Assembly (NCBI RefSeq): GCF_000346755.1
Contig: NZ_ANNV01000009.1
Coordinates: 1-64,000, forward strand
Reading direction: 5' to 3'
DNA length: 64,000 bases
Source of the DNA: Pseudomonas sp. CBZ-4
GTDB lineage: Bacteria; Pseudomonadota; Gammaproteobacteria; Pseudomonadales; Pseudomonadaceae
In this document: positions 28,600 to 37,476 of the stretch, in pieces
Layout of the letters: every line of letters begins with the position of its first letter
How positions within the stretch are numbered: the first letter of the stretch is position 1
Translations under genes and position numbers: made by a program
The notes under the pieces: model-generated
Told to the model about the DNA's origin: nothing
Database searches by the model: none
What the model saw: only the letters and a program-made list of their open reading frames with translations

Positions 28600-29466
28600 A
28601 TGACCCCCCTTACCGTGATCCGCCCACGCCCCGAAGACGTGGAAGGCCAGCCGATCCTGCGCCCGCTGCCCTCGCGCGAATGCCGCAGCGTCGGGCCTTT
28701 CGTGTTTTTCGACCATATGCTGCCAACCCGCTATGCGCCGGGCAGCGGCATGAATATCCGCCAGCACCCGCATATTGGCCTGTCTACCCTCACCTACCTG
28801 TTCGAAGGCGCCTTGCAGCACAAGGACAGCCTGGGTTCGGACCAGGTGGTGCAGGCCGGCGACGTCAGCTGGATGACCGCCGGCAGCGCGATTGCCCACG
28901 TCGAACGCACGCCCGAGGCCGTCAAGGCCGCAGGATTCAGCCTGCACGGCCTGCAAGTATGGCTGGCGTCGCCCAAGGATCACGAGACCGGGCCGGGCCA
29001 CTACAGCCATCACCCGGCGGCGAGTCTGCCGCTCAGTGACAACCTGGGGGTACAGGTTCGCCTGATCGCGGGCAATGGCTTCTGCCTGAAGTCACCGGTG
29101 CCGGTGCTGTCGCCGACCCTGTATGCCGAAGTGCGGATGCAGACGGCCACCACCCTGCTGATTCCTGACGAGCATGAGGAACGGGCGGTGTATGTGCTGG
29201 ACGGCGAAGCGCAACTGGACGGTGAGCCGCTGGAGGTACACAGCCTGGTGGTGTTGCCACAGGGTCAGGAGATGGCGCTGTTTGCCGAGACGGAGTGCCA
29301 TCTGGTGGTGTTCGGCGGTGCGCCATTGGATGGGCCGCGGCGGATCAATTGGAATTTCGTGGCGAGTGATCCGGCGGTGATCGAGCAGGCAAGGCAGCGT
29401 TGGGCGGCGGGGGATTGGCCGACGGTGCTGGGGGAATCTGAAAGGATTGAGTTGCCGGTGAGATAG
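28600..29466 (+). CDS. pirin family protein
   Basis: 288 residues with the pirin N-terminal cupin: FFDHMLP, then RQHPHIGLSTLTYLFEGALQHKDS and SAIAHVERTPE supply the metal-binding His-x-His, His and Glu positions. A second cupin occupies the C-terminal half. Bacterial pirins (YhhW-like) can have quercetinase activity or bind metabolic enzymes, so the role cannot be fixed. It is 64 nt after the OsmC gene on the same strand, so possibly co-transcribed. Confidence 0.9.
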   Translation: MTPLTVIRPRPEDVEGQPILRPLPSRECRSVGPFVFFDHMLPTRYAPGSGMNIRQHPHIGLSTLTYLFEGALQHKDSLGSDQVVQAGDVSWMTAGSAIAHVERTPEAVKAAGFSLHGLQVWLASPKDHETGPGHYSHHPAASLPLSDNLGVQVRLIAGNGFCLKSPVPVLSPTLYAEVRMQTATTLLIPDEHEERAVYVLDGEAQLDGEPLEVHSLVVLPQGQEMALFAETECHLVVFGGAPLDGPRRINWNFVASDPAVIEQARQRWAAGDWPTVLGESERIELPVR

Positions 29467-29467
29467 C

Positions 29468-29624
29468 CATCGCGGGCAAGCCCGCTCCCACATTTTGATT
29501 TGTGAACACATTCAAATGTGGGAGCTGGCTTGCCTGCAATAGGGCCAAAAAAATCAGCCCTGAAACACTCCCACATTTTGATTTGTGAACGCATTCAAAT
29601 GTGGGAGCTGGCTTGCCTGCGATG
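29468..29624. repeat. compound REP cluster (one mixed pair plus a truncated pair)
   Basis: The first pair joins a GCGGGC-core arm (CATCGCGGGCAAGCCCGC) to a GCTGGC-core arm. A second copy follows whose left arm has lost its core and keeps only CTCCCAC. Both have the ATTTTGATTTGTGAAC spacer and are about 95% alike there, which points to local duplication and deletion. It starts 2 nt after the pirin stop and ends 24 nt before the dienelactone hydrolase stop. Confidence 0.88.
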
Positions 29625-29647
29625 AGGCCAGTACAGGCGCCGAAAAA

Positions 29648-30370
29648 TCAGCCCGCGAACACTTCATCCAACAAATCATGCATCGACTTGAACGCCCGCT
29701 TGGCCGTCTTCGCGTCGTACATCATCTTGCCCGGCACATTGGCGTGCGGGTCGGTGAAGGAATGCACCGCGCCGCCGTAGCTCAGCAATTGCCAATCCAC
29801 CCCAGCCGCGTTCATTTCTGCTTCAAACGCTGGCAGTTGCTCTCTCGGCACCAATGGATCGGACGCGCCATGCAGCACCAGCACTGACCCCTGGATGTGC
29901 TTGGCACCTGCCGGGTTCTGGGTGTCGATGGTGCCGTGGAACGATACGGCAGCCTTCAGCGGTGCACCGGTACGCGCCAGCTCCAGCGAGCAGAAACCAC
30001 CGAAGCAGAAACCAAAGGTCGCCAGCTTCGCCGTATCCACCTCGGCCTGGGCCTGCAGTTGTGCAAAGGCCGCCTGCATGCGCTTGAGCAGTTCCGGATT
30101 GTCATTCTTCAACGGCATCATCGCCGCGCCGGCTTCATCGCCATTCGACGGACGCACGGTTTGCCCGTACAGGTCGGCGATCAGCACCACGTAGCCTTTA
30201 CTGGCCACGCTCTTGGCGATCTCTTCGGCACCCGCACTCACCCCCATCCAGTTCGGCGCCATCAACAGGCCCGGCAGCGGGCCCTGGTGGCTGGCATCGA
30301 ACGCCAGGCGGCTTTCGTAGGACTGGCCATCAAGCTGATAGACCACGGAACGCACAGTGACTTGGCTCAT
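29648..30370 (-). CDS. dienelactone hydrolase family protein
   Basis: 240 residues; of two adjacent ATGs the second (30370) is better spaced from GGAG. The cysteine nucleophile elbow GFCFGG (C122 counting from MSQ) with later HGASDPLVP (Asp) and HSFTDP (His) gives the Cys-Asp-His triad of dienelactone hydrolases. Relatives act in haloaromatic degradation, but no ring-cleavage genes are near, so this is one of the many general-purpose members. Cytoplasmic. It lies downstream of htpG but is separated by a terminator. Confidence 0.9.
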   Translation of the reverse strand: MSQVTVRSVVYQLDGQSYESRLAFDASHQGPLPGLLMAPNWMGVSAGAEEIAKSVASKGYVVLIADLYGQTVRPSNGDEAGAAMMPLKNDNPELLKRMQAAFAQLQAQAEVDTAKLATFGFCFGGFCSLELARTGAPLKAAVSFHGTIDTQNPAGAKHIQGSVLVLHGASDPLVPREQLPAFEAEMNAAGVDWQLLSYGGAVHSFTDPHANVPGKMMYDAKTAKRAFKSMHDLLDEVFAG

Positions 30371-30400
30371 CATTTACTCCAGTTGAGGTGCACGAGAACG

Positions 30401-30426
30401 AAAAAGCCCGCCGAAGCGGGCTTTTC
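30401..30426 (-). terminator. intrinsic terminator of htpG
   Basis: AAAAAGCCCGCCGAAGCGGGC is followed by TTTT; the stem GCCCGC/GCGGGC has an A/T flank on both sides. It lies 11 nt after the htpG stop. Confidence 0.85.
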
Positions 30427-30436
30427 TACAACGGTG

Positions 30437-32341
30437 TCAGACCGACAGTTCAACCAACAGCTTGTTCAGGCGGCGCACGTAGGCGGCCGGGTCCTTCAAG
30501 CTGTCGCCAGCGGCCAGGGCCGCCTGGTCGAAGAGGATGTGCGACAGGTCGCCAAACCGCTCTTCGCTCTGCTCGCCATCGAGTTTCTCGATCAGCGGGT
30601 GAGCCGGGTTGAATTCGAAGATCGGCTTGGAATCTGGAACCTTCTGCCCGCTGGCTTCGAGGATCTGGCGCATCTGCATGCCCAGGTCCTGCTCGCCGAT
30701 GGCCAGGATCGCCGGGGAATCGGTCAGACGGTGGGAAACCCGCACTTCACTGACGGCATCGCCCAGGGCGGTCTTGATTCGTTCAACCAGGCCTTCTTTG
30801 GCCTTGGCGACTTCTTCGGCTTCCTTCTTCTCTTCTGCGGAGTCCAGGTTACCCAGGTCCAGGTCACCACGGGCCACGTCGACGAACGACTTGCCGTCGA
30901 ACTCGCTGAGGTAGCTCATCAGCCACTCGTCGATACGGTCGGTCAGCAGCAGCACTTCGATGCCTTTCTTGCGGAAGACTTCCAGGTGCGGGCTGTTCTT
31001 GACCTGGGCGTAGGTTTCGCCGGTCAGGTAGTAGATCTTGTCCTGACCTTCCTTGGCGCGGGCCAGGTACTCGGCCAGGGACACCACCTGCTCGCCGCCC
31101 TCTTCGTGGGTCGAAGCAAAGCGCAGCAGGCCGGCGATTTTTTCCTTGTTGGCGAAATCTTCAGCCGGGCCTTCTTTCATGACCTGACCGAAGTTTTTCC
31201 AGAAGCCCTTGTATTGCTCAGGCTCGTTCTTCGCCAGCTTTTCCAGCATGTCGAGCACGCGCTTGGTCAGCGCCGACTTCATGGAGTCGATGATCGGGTC
31301 TTTCTGCAGGATTTCCCGCGACACGTTCAGCGACAGGTCATTGGAGTCGACCACGCCTTTGATAAAGCGCAGGTACAGCGGCAGGAAGGATTCCGCCTGG
31401 TCCATCACGAACACGCGCTGCACGTAGAGTTTGAGGCCCTTCGGCGCTTCACGCTGGTACAGGTCGAACGGCGCGCGGGCCGGTACGTAGAGCAGCGAGC
31501 TGTATTCCAGCTTGCCTTCGACCTTGTTGTGGCTCCAGCTCAGCGGGTTCTCGTAGTCATGGGCGATGTGCTTGTAGAACTCCTGGTATTCCTCGTCTTT
31601 GACTTCGGTACGAGGACGGGTCCACAGAGCGCTGGCGCGGTTGATCACTTCCCATTCCTGGGCAGGTTTTTCTTCACCTTCGGCAACAGCCTGTTCTTTC
31701 GGCAGCTCGATGGGCAAAGCGATATGGTCGGAATACTTCTTGATGATGTTGCGCAGGCGGTAGCCGTCGGCGAACTCATCTTCAGCGGCTTTGAGGTGCA
31801 GCACGATGCGGGTGCCACGGTCAGCCTTGTCGATAGTGGCGATTTCAAATTCGCCCTCACCTTTGGACGACCAGTGCACGCCCTGGCTGGCGTCGAGGCC
31901 GGCGCGACGGCTGAACACTTCAACCCTGTCGGCAACGATAAAGGCCGAGTAGAAGCCCACGCCGAACTGGCCGATCAGGTGCGAATCTTTCTTCTGGTCG
32001 CCCGACAGGCTCTTCATGAAATCAGCGGTGCCGGATTTGGCGATGGTGCCCAGGTGGGTAATCGCGTCTTCACGGCTCATGCCGATGCCGCTGTCTTCGA
32101 GGGTGACGGTCTTGGCGTCCTTGTCGAAGCTCACACGGATTTTCAGTTCGGCGCCGCCTTCCAGCAACTCAGGCTTGGACAGGGCTTCGAAACGTAATTT
32201 GTCGACAGCGTCAGAGGCGTTGGAGATCAATTCGCGAAGGAAGATTTCCTTGTTGGAATACAGCGAATGGATCATGAGGTGCAGCAGTTGCTTCACCTCG
32301 GTCTGGAAGCCCAGGGTTTCCTTTTGAGTTTCCACGCTCAT
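30437..32341 (-). CDS. htpG: molecular chaperone HtpG (Hsp90)
   Basis: 634 residues, the normal bacterial Hsp90 length, starting at [16 protein letters not shown] (32341) with GGAG upstream. The ATPase N-domain motifs are clear: [28 protein letters not shown] and [11 protein letters not shown]. The middle domain has [18 protein letters not shown] with the catalytic Arg. It is an ATP-driven folding chaperone of the cytoplasm. A sigma-32 promoter lies about 67 nt upstream, overlapping the end of the neighbouring gene. Confidence 0.98.
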   Translation of the reverse strand: MSVETQKETLGFQTEVKQLLHLMIHSLYSNKEIFLRELISNASDAVDKLRFEALSKPELLEGGAELKIRVSFDKDAKTVTLEDSGIGMSREDAITHLGTIAKSGTADFMKSLSGDQKKDSHLIGQFGVGFYSAFIVADRVEVFSRRAGLDASQGVHWSSKGEGEFEIATIDKADRGTRIVLHLKAAEDEFADGYRLRNIIKKYSDHIALPIELPKEQAVAEGEEKPAQEWEVINRASALWTRPRTEVKDEEYQEFYKHIAHDYENPLSWSHNKVEGKLEYSSLLYVPARAPFDLYQREAPKGLKLYVQRVFVMDQAESFLPLYLRFIKGVVDSNDLSLNVSREILQKDPIIDSMKSALTKRVLDMLEKLAKNEPEQYKGFWKNFGQVMKEGPAEDFANKEKIAGLLRFASTHEEGGEQVVSLAEYLARAKEGQDKIYYLTGETYAQVKNSPHLEVFRKKGIEVLLLTDRIDEWLMSYLSEFDGKSFVDVARGDLDLGNLDSAEEKKEAEEVAKAKEGLVERIKTALGDAVSEVRVSHRLTDSPAILAIGEQDLGMQMRQILEASGQKVPDSKPIFEFNPAHPLIEKLDGEQSEERFGDLSHILFDQAALAAGDSLKDPAAYVRRLNKLLVELSV

Positions 32342-32407
32342 GGTCATCAAACTCCAATTGGATGGCAGTGGCCGCGTTCTCAATGATTGGCGGCGGGTTG
32401 TCATCCA

Positions 32408-32435
32408 AGTTGGGGGCTAAGGCCAGGATTTCAAG
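32408..32435 (-). promoter_or_regulatory. sigma-32 heat-shock promoter of htpG
   Basis: On the minus strand CTTGAAA (32429-32435) is followed by 13 nt and CCCCAACT (32408-32415), against the consensus CTTGAAA-N13-CCCCATNT: one mismatch in the defined positions with ideal spacing. The -35 box overlaps the stop codon of the upstream thioesterase gene (TGA at 32431-32433). Confidence 0.8.
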
Positions 32436-32883
32436 GGCGGCTTGGTTCCTCGATCTTGAAATGCGCGCGAGCCGTGGCAATCGGTTCCGCCGCCGTGCTC
32501 TGCCAGGCGGTGATCGCGACATTCGCCACCCGCCGGCCTTGGCGCCACACCTGGCATTTGGCGTAAGTGTCGCGAAACTGCCCGGCGCGCAGGTAATCCA
32601 GGGAGAAGTCGATGATTTTCGGCAGGCCCGGCGCACCGGTGAATACCAGCAGGTGCAGCGCCGCCGACAGCTCCATAAAGCCGGCAATCACCCCGCCGTG
32701 GAGCGCCGGCAATATCGGGTTACCAATATTGTCCTTGCTTGCCGGCAGGCGAAACAGCAGCTCATCCCCGAGGCGGGTGCATTCGATGCCGATCAGCTTG
32801 GCGTAGGGGATCAGGCCCAGCAGTTCGTCGTAGTTGCCGCGCGCATGGGCCTGTTCCAGGCGGGTCTTGAATCGATGTGTCAT
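32431..32883 (-). CDS. PaaI/hotdog-family thioesterase
   Basis: 150 residues from the ATG at 32883. The central motif LPALHGGVIAGFMELSAALHLL is the hotdog HGG turn followed by the active-site helix with Glu, and DFSLDYLRAG is the following strand. It is one of a coupled pair: its start overlaps the upstream thioesterase stop by 4 nt (ATGA). It is probably an acyl-CoA thioesterase acting with its neighbour as partner or heteromer. The end of this gene contains the -35 of the htpG promoter. Confidence 0.85.
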   Translation of the reverse strand: MTHRFKTRLEQAHARGNYDELLGLIPYAKLIGIECTRLGDELLFRLPASKDNIGNPILPALHGGVIAGFMELSAALHLLVFTGAPGLPKIIDFSLDYLRAGQFRDTYAKCQVWRQGRRVANVAITAWQSTAAEPIATARAHFKIEEPSRP

Positions 32884-33356
32884 GCCTGCTCTCCCTTGAT
32901 CGCGCTGCCCAGTCCTTGCGTGCCCTTGAGACGCTTGCCCATACGCATGAACGTGCCCACTACATGGGCGATGGGCTGCTGTGGATCGTCCTGGTAGGCG
33001 AAGCCACGGGTGAAAATCACGTCGGTGGTGACGCGGTAGCATTGGGCGAAGCCAAACACGGGTTTATGGGGCTCGGCCGGGTGCATGTAGTCGATACGCA
33101 GGTCGAGGGTCGGGCACACCTCGAACTCGGGCAAGACACATAAGGTCGCCATGCCGCAGGCGGTGTCCATCAGGGAGGTCAAGGCGCCACCATGGATCAC
33201 ACCGGTATTGGGATCACCGACGAGATGGGGGGCGTAGGGCATGATCAACGTGATGCCCTCCCCGCTCGCGTGATAAGCGGTAATACCCAACACCTGGCAA
33301 TGGCGCAAGGCCGATACAAAGCGCGTCGCGCGCTCTAACAAAGGGTTTTCGGTCAT
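32880..33356 (-). CDS. PaaI/hotdog-family thioesterase
   Basis: 158 residues; I start it at the ATG at 33356 (MTENPLLERATRF), though only a weak AAGAG lies upstream. The motif NTGVIHGGALTSLMDTACGMA has the hotdog HGG turn and an Asp (LMD) at the catalytic position, as in PaaI-type phenylacetyl-CoA thioesterases. It is the first of two tandem thioesterases whose identical fold but differing catalytic residue (Asp here, Glu in the other) suggests an ancient duplication. Divergent from a small lipoprotein gene. Confidence 0.85.
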   Translation of the reverse strand: MTENPLLERATRFVSALRHCQVLGITAYHASGEGITLIMPYAPHLVGDPNTGVIHGGALTSLMDTACGMATLCVLPEFEVCPTLDLRIDYMHPAEPHKPVFGFAQCYRVTTDVIFTRGFAYQDDPQQPIAHVVGTFMRMGKRLKGTQGLGSAIKGEQA

Positions 33357-33514
33357 TCGTTCGGGACTCTTATTAGTGTGGATCGACAAAATCGGTGGCG
33401 CGGGCAAAAGTTCCTTTAAGTCAGCGGTTTATATATCTGTGAAACAAAAGGAACTAATGCCGGAGCCCCATGCTCGAAAGGCCAGTAGATATCTTCAATA
33501 AGGAGAAACACCCC

Positions 33515-33766
33515 ATGCGCAAGACTTTAGCTATTTCCATGATGCTCGCTGCTGCCCTCGGTCTCGCTGCCTGCGACAAAAAATCCGAAGACAAAGCCCA
33601 AGACGCCGCTGCACATTCCGAGCAAGCTCAGAAAGACATGGCGAAGGCTCAGGATAAAGTGAACGACGCTGCGAAAGAAAACGCCGAAGCTGCCAAAGCT
33701 CAGGCTGAATCGAACGCCGCCGCTGCAAAAGAAGCTGCACCTGCTACACCAGCCACCGGTTCTTGA
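33515..33766 (+). CDS. small Ala/Lys-rich lipoprotein
   Basis: 83 residues with a very good AAGGAG site before the ATG at 33515. The first 20 residues form a lipoprotein signal with lipobox LAAC (Cys20). The mature part is almost only A, K, E, Q and D in heptad-like repeats (AHSEQAQKDMAKAQDKVNDA), predicting one long amphipathic helix as in Lpp-like or stress-induced lipoproteins. It is likely anchored in the outer membrane. A 9-bp inverted repeat AGTTCCTTT/AAAGGAACT (33409-33417, 33447-33455) lies upstream. Confidence 0.85.
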   Translation: MRKTLAISMMLAAALGLAACDKKSEDKAQDAAAHSEQAQKDMAKAQDKVNDAAKENAEAAKAQAESNAAAAKEAAPATPATGS

Positions 33767-33799
33767 GACCGCGGCTAGCAATAGCACTGCTGCAAAAAG

Positions 33800-33824
33800 A
33801 AAGCCCGCTTAGATAGCGGGCTTT
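33800..33824 (+). terminator. intrinsic terminator after the small lipoprotein gene
   Basis: AAAGCCCGCT (33800-33809) pairs with AGCGGGCTTT (33815-33824), a 10-bp stem with a 5-nt loop. It sits in the 90-bp convergent gap and may serve both sides. Confidence 0.85.
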
Positions 33825-33856
33825 ACTTTGTCTGCCGTTTTTACTTGAAGCGTTAG

Positions 33857-34594
33857 TTAAACCGCCTCTTTTACCGCCTCTGGCAGCGGCGTGTCGGTCT
33901 GCGTATACACCATCACTTGCAATACGTCGGAATGAAACTCCCGGCGGTAAAGCACCAACACCACCCCGCTGCTCATCAACATGAACAACCAGGGGCTGAC
34001 AAACCACGCCAACATGGTCATGCCAAAATAATAAGAGCGCAGGCCAAAGTTGAACTGGTTGGCCGCCATGGAAATCACCCGCGCCGCCCGCAGGGCGAAC
34101 GCCTTGCGCTCCTGCTCCGACACATGCCGCTCACCGATCATCGGTGCCGAACCCACCAGCACGGCCGCGAAGTTGTACTGGCGCATGCACCAGCTGAAGG
34201 TGAAGAAGGCGTAGACAAACACCAGTGCCAGGCACAGCAACTTGATCTCCGACATGCCCTGGGACGCCTGCTGCACCATGGGAATGTCCGCCAGCAACGA
34301 CACCGCCCGCTCCGAGGCCCCGAGCACGGTGAGAATACCGGCAAGGATGATCAAGGTGCTGGAGGCGAAGAACGAGGCGTTCCGCTCCAGGTTGCCGATC
34401 ACGCTGGCGTCGGCGATGCGGTTGTCGCGCATCAGCATGCGGCGCATCCAGTCTTCGCGATACAGGTGCAGCACGCTGGCCAGGCAAGCCGTGTCCCGTG
34501 CTTTCCAGGTGGCATAACGGGTGTAGCCGCCCCAGCACAAGACGAACCAGAGCGCGGCAAGCAGGTGGATCAGATTGGTTTCGATGAACGACAT
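33857..34594 (-). CDS. DUF599 family inner-membrane protein
   Basis: 245 residues from the ATG at 34594, preceded by AGGGG. Four hydrophobic segments are seen: about 7-25, 80-100, 118-138 and 190-215. The sequence YTRYATWKARDTACLASVLHLYREDWMRRML is split by no gap and is the conserved N-terminal loop of DUF599. Function unknown. It stands alone, with a REPIN directly upstream of its start and a shared terminator downstream. Confidence 0.82.
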   Translation of the reverse strand: MSFIETNLIHLLAALWFVLCWGGYTRYATWKARDTACLASVLHLYREDWMRRMLMRDNRIADASVIGNLERNASFFASSTLIILAGILTVLGASERAVSLLADIPMVQQASQGMSEIKLLCLALVFVYAFFTFSWCMRQYNFAAVLVGSAPMIGERHVSEQERKAFALRAARVISMAANQFNFGLRSYYFGMTMLAWFVSPWLFMLMSSGVVLVLYRREFHSDVLQVMVYTQTDTPLPEAVKEAV

Positions 34595-34621
34595 GCGGGC
34601 CCCTATGACGAGCGCGATCAA

Positions 34622-34710
34622 TGGGGGAGCTGGCTTGCCTGCGATGGCGTCTGTTCAGTCACTGCTGAGTTAACTGGCATACCGCTATCGCAGGCAAGCC
34701 AGCTCCCACA
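34622..34710. repeat. REPIN (GCTGGC core) in the leader of the DUF599 gene
   Basis: The left arm GGGGGAGCTGGCTTGCCTGC and the right arm CGCAGGCAAGCCAGCTCCCA enclose about 45 bp. Unlike most others here it is not between convergent genes: it lies 27 nt upstream of a start codon and 82 nt after the braB terminator side. Type A geometry. Confidence 0.9.
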
Positions 34711-34790
34711 CTGACTGCGTTTCAACTTGAAATTTTCTTAACCTGTTCGACGTTAGCCCAAGCGAAAAGACACTGCCTGACAACCAAAAA

Positions 34791-34822
34791 AAATGCCCCG
34801 TATCGATTGATACGGGGCATTT
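34791..34822 (-). terminator. intrinsic terminator of braB
   Basis: ATGCCCCGTATC/GATACGGGGCAT is a 12-bp perfect stem with a 4-nt loop; on the minus strand it is followed by an eight-base T run. It begins 20 nt after the braB stop. Confidence 0.92.
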
Positions 34823-34842
34823 CGGTAGCGCCTTTTAGCCGA

Positions 34843-36156
34843 TCAAGCGATCGCTTCACTGCGCTTGCCGAGCAGCAGATCAACCCCAAACGCCACCACC
34901 AGGGTCAAAAACGACGGCACCAGCCACGCCAGGCCCTGCTCGCTCAGCGGCAGATGCGCCAATTGCGCCGGCATCCAGTCGGCCAGGCCAGCGCCTTTGA
35001 GCGCATCGATGCAACCAAAGATGAACGACACCAGCATCACCGGGCCGACAATGCGGCCCTGTTCATTCCAGAAGTCTTTGCAGAAGCTCAAGGCCACCAG
35101 CACGATGCACGGCGGGTAGATCGCCGTCAGTACCGGGATCGAGAACGCGATCAGCTTGGTCAGGCCCAGGTTGGACACGAACAGCGAGAACAGCGCCAGG
35201 ATCACCACCAGAGTCTTGTAGGAAAGCGGCAGGACACGGCTGAAGTACTCGGCGCAGGCACAGGTCAGGCCTACGGCAGTGACCAGGCACGCCAGGGAGA
35301 TCAACACGGCCAGGAAACCGCTGCCCAGGGAACCGAAGGTGTGCTGCACGTAAGCATGCAGCACCGCTGCGCCGTTGGTCGCGCCGGCGGCAACGGCATG
35401 GCTGCCCGAGCCCAGGCGGAACAGGCTGAAGTACACCAGGGCCAGGCCCACGCCGGCAATCAAGCCCGCAATGATGGCGTAACGGGTGATGAGCTTGGGC
35501 GACTCGACGCCACGGGAGCGGATGGCATTGACGATCACGATGCCAAACACCAGGGCGCCCAGGGTATCCATGGTCAGGTAGCCCTGGATAAAGCCTTGGG
35601 AAAACGGCGCGGCCACATATTCCGGGGTAGCGACACCCACGTCACCGGCCGGCAAGGCGAATGCAGCGATACCGAGGATCGCCAAGGCGATGATCTTCAG
35701 TGGGGCGAGGAAGCGACCCACGGTATCCAGGAGTCGACCTGGGTACAGGGAAACGAAGAACACCACCAGGAAGTACACCGAGCTGTAGAGGAACAGCGCC
35801 AGCGGGCTTTCGCCAGTCAGCGGCGCCAGGCCCACTTCAAAGGACACGGTCGCGGTACGCGGGGTGGCGAACAGCGGCCCTACCGCCAGATACGCCGCCG
35901 CCGCGAGCAGGCCACCGGCGATCTTGCCGATCGGGCTGCTCAACGCGTCCATGCCGCCGCCGACCTTGGCCAGGGCGATCACGGTGACCACCGGCAAACC
36001 CACTGCGGTGATCAGGAAGCCCAGCGCTGCCATCCAGACATGAGGCCCGGACTGCAAACCAACGATAGGCGGGAAGATGATGTTGCCGGCGCCCACGAAC
36101 AGGGCAAAGGTCATAAAGCCCAACGCCAGGATATCCTGGCTTTTCAACACTTTCAT
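34843..36156 (-). CDS. braB: branched-chain amino acid:cation symporter (LIVCS family)
   Basis: 437 residues, the known BraB length, starting [20 protein letters not shown]. It has about twelve membrane segments, and the conserved N-terminal motif [11 protein letters not shown] is the LIVCS signature. It takes up Leu, Ile and Val with Na+ (BraB/BrnQ type). Its place next to sucD matches the P. aeruginosa order I recall. The reading frame continues 73 codons upstream without a stop, but that part is not membrane-like, so I treat it as leader. Confidence 0.93.
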   Translation of the reverse strand: MKVLKSQDILALGFMTFALFVGAGNIIFPPIVGLQSGPHVWMAALGFLITAVGLPVVTVIALAKVGGGMDALSSPIGKIAGGLLAAAAYLAVGPLFATPRTATVSFEVGLAPLTGESPLALFLYSSVYFLVVFFVSLYPGRLLDTVGRFLAPLKIIALAILGIAAFALPAGDVGVATPEYVAAPFSQGFIQGYLTMDTLGALVFGIVIVNAIRSRGVESPKLITRYAIIAGLIAGVGLALVYFSLFRLGSGSHAVAAGATNGAAVLHAYVQHTFGSLGSGFLAVLISLACLVTAVGLTCACAEYFSRVLPLSYKTLVVILALFSLFVSNLGLTKLIAFSIPVLTAIYPPCIVLVALSFCKDFWNEQGRIVGPVMLVSFIFGCIDALKGAGLADWMPAQLAHLPLSEQGLAWLVPSFLTLVVAFGVDLLLGKRSEAIA

Positions 36157-36400
36157 TTCGGGAAATACCACACTACTGAATCGGAATTTAGAGAGGGATT
36201 CCCTATGGATGAGGGAAATACTGCCAGCCCTGATGGGGGCCGACCGGTCTAGCGCGGGGCTTCCTTTTGGGAGGCACACGCATAAAGAGGCGGCTAGGTT
36301 ACAGAATTTGGCTGACAAACGCACTGTTGCGGGGCGCACTGTCCGATAACCGACATTCAAATGTCGCGTTTTCATACTTAACGTGGCAATACATTCCCCT

Positions 36401-36495
36401 GTGGGAGCCGGCTTGCCTGCGATAGCGATCTGTCTGTGCCAAATGTGTTGGCTGACACACCGCTATCGCAGGCAAGTTCAAGCCAGCTCCCACAT
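36401..36495. repeat. REPIN with a 6-bp insertion in its right arm
   Basis: The left arm reads GTGGGAGCCGGCTTGCCTGC (a rare GCCGGC core). The right arm reads CGCAGGCAAGTTCAAGCCAG, with six extra bases (TTCAAG) inside the otherwise conserved core. It is therefore a degenerate copy, between braB and sucD. Confidence 0.85.
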
Positions 36496-36540
36496 TTGAC
36501 CGAGTAGATCCCACAACAAATGGGTAAACCCAGAAAGCAC

Positions 36541-36563
36541 AAAGGCCACCCGAAGGTGGCCTT
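36541..36563 (-). terminator. intrinsic terminator of the sdh-suc operon (after sucD)
   Basis: AAAGGCCACCCGAAGGTGGC is followed by CTTT; a 9-bp stem 32 nt after the sucD stop, with a T-rich flank on the minus strand. Confidence 0.85.
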
Positions 36564-36594
36564 TGCTTGGTAACGCGTCAGCTAAGCGCGAGGC

Positions 36595-37476
36595 TTACTT
36601 GACAGCCCAACCAGTCAGCTCGGCCAGGGCCTTGCCGATGTCTGCCAGCGAACGCACGGTTTTAACGCCTGCGTCTTGCAGTGCAGCGAATTTCTCGTCT
36701 GCAGTGCCTTTGCCGCCAGAGATGATTGCGCCAGCATGGCCCATGCGCTTGCCAGCAGGGGCAGTCACACCAGCGATGTAGGAAACAACCGGCTTGGTCA
36801 CGTGTGCCTTGATGTAGGCAGCCGCTTCTTCTTCAGCCGAACCGCCGATCTCACCGATCATCACGATCGCTTCGGTCTTCGGGTCTTCCTGGAACAGTTT
36901 CAGGATGTCGATGAAGTTCGAACCTGGGATCGGGTCACCGCCGATGCCGACGCAAGTCGACTGACCGAAACCGGCGTCAGTAGTCTGCTTAACAGCTTCG
37001 TAGGTCAGGGTGCCGGAACGGGAAACGATACCGACTTTACCTGGCAAGTGAATGTGACCTGGCATGATGCCGATCTTGCATTCGCCTGGAGTGATCACGC
37101 CTGGGCAGTTAGGGCCGATCAGGACTACGCCCAGCTCGTCGCACTTAACTTTAGCGTCCAGCATGTCCAGGGTAGGAATGCCTTCGGTGATGCAAACGAT
37201 CAGCTTGATGCCGCCGAAGGCTGCTTCCAGGATCGAGTCCTTGCAGAAAGGAGCTGGAACGTAGATCACGCTGGCGGTGGCGCCAGTGGCAGCTACAGCG
37301 TCTTTCACGGTGTTGAACACTGGCAGGCCCAGGTGCTCGGTGCCGCCTTTGCCAGGAGTTACACCACCAACCATCTTGGTGCCGTACTCGATGGCTTGCT
37401 GGGTGTGGAAACTACCTTGGGAACCGGTAATGCCCTGGCAGATAACTTTGGTGTCTTTATTGATCAGGACGCTCAT
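36595..37476 (-). CDS. sucD: succinyl-CoA synthetase (ligase) alpha subunit
   Basis: 293 residues. With SucC it converts succinyl-CoA to succinate and makes ATP/GTP. The CoA-binding fold is seen at the N terminus ([20 protein letters not shown]). The phospho-histidine is in [12 protein letters not shown] (about H247), and [11 protein letters not shown] is conserved. Its start overlaps the sucC stop by one base (TAATG), so the subunits are translationally coupled. Confidence 0.98.
   Translation of the reverse strand: MSVLINKDTKVICQGITGSQGSFHTQQAIEYGTKMVGGVTPGKGGTEHLGLPVFNTVKDAVAATGATASVIYVPAPFCKDSILEAAFGGIKLIVCITEGIPTLDMLDAKVKCDELGVVLIGPNCPGVITPGECKIGIMPGHIHLPGKVGIVSRSGTLTYEAVKQTTDAGFGQSTCVGIGGDPIPGSNFIDILKLFQEDPKTEAIVMIGEIGGSAEEEAAAYIKAHVTKPVVSYIAGVTAPAGKRMGHAGAIISGGKGTADEKFAALQDAGVKTVRSLADIGKALAELTGWAVK

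Larger units (their letters stand above)
36157..36594. other. 438-bp braB leader with palindrome, REPIN and sucD terminator
   Basis: The region holds, from right to left, the sucD terminator, a REPIN and the braB leader. In the leader CGACATTCAAATGTCG (36351-36366) is a 7+2+7 inverted repeat that could bind a regulator. About 190 nt between it and the braB ATG show no clear sigma-70 promoter. Confidence 0.5.

Noticed and set aside
33447..33475. An AlgU-like -35 (GGAACT) before the small lipoprotein
   Set aside because: No TCTGA-like -10 lies at the needed 16-17 nt; the 9-bp inverted repeat there is noted only as symmetry.
36157..36375. A 73-codon in-frame N-terminal extension of BraB
   Set aside because: The extension is not membrane-like, and the BraB family starts at [14 protein letters not shown]; the shorter form has the known length of 437 residues.
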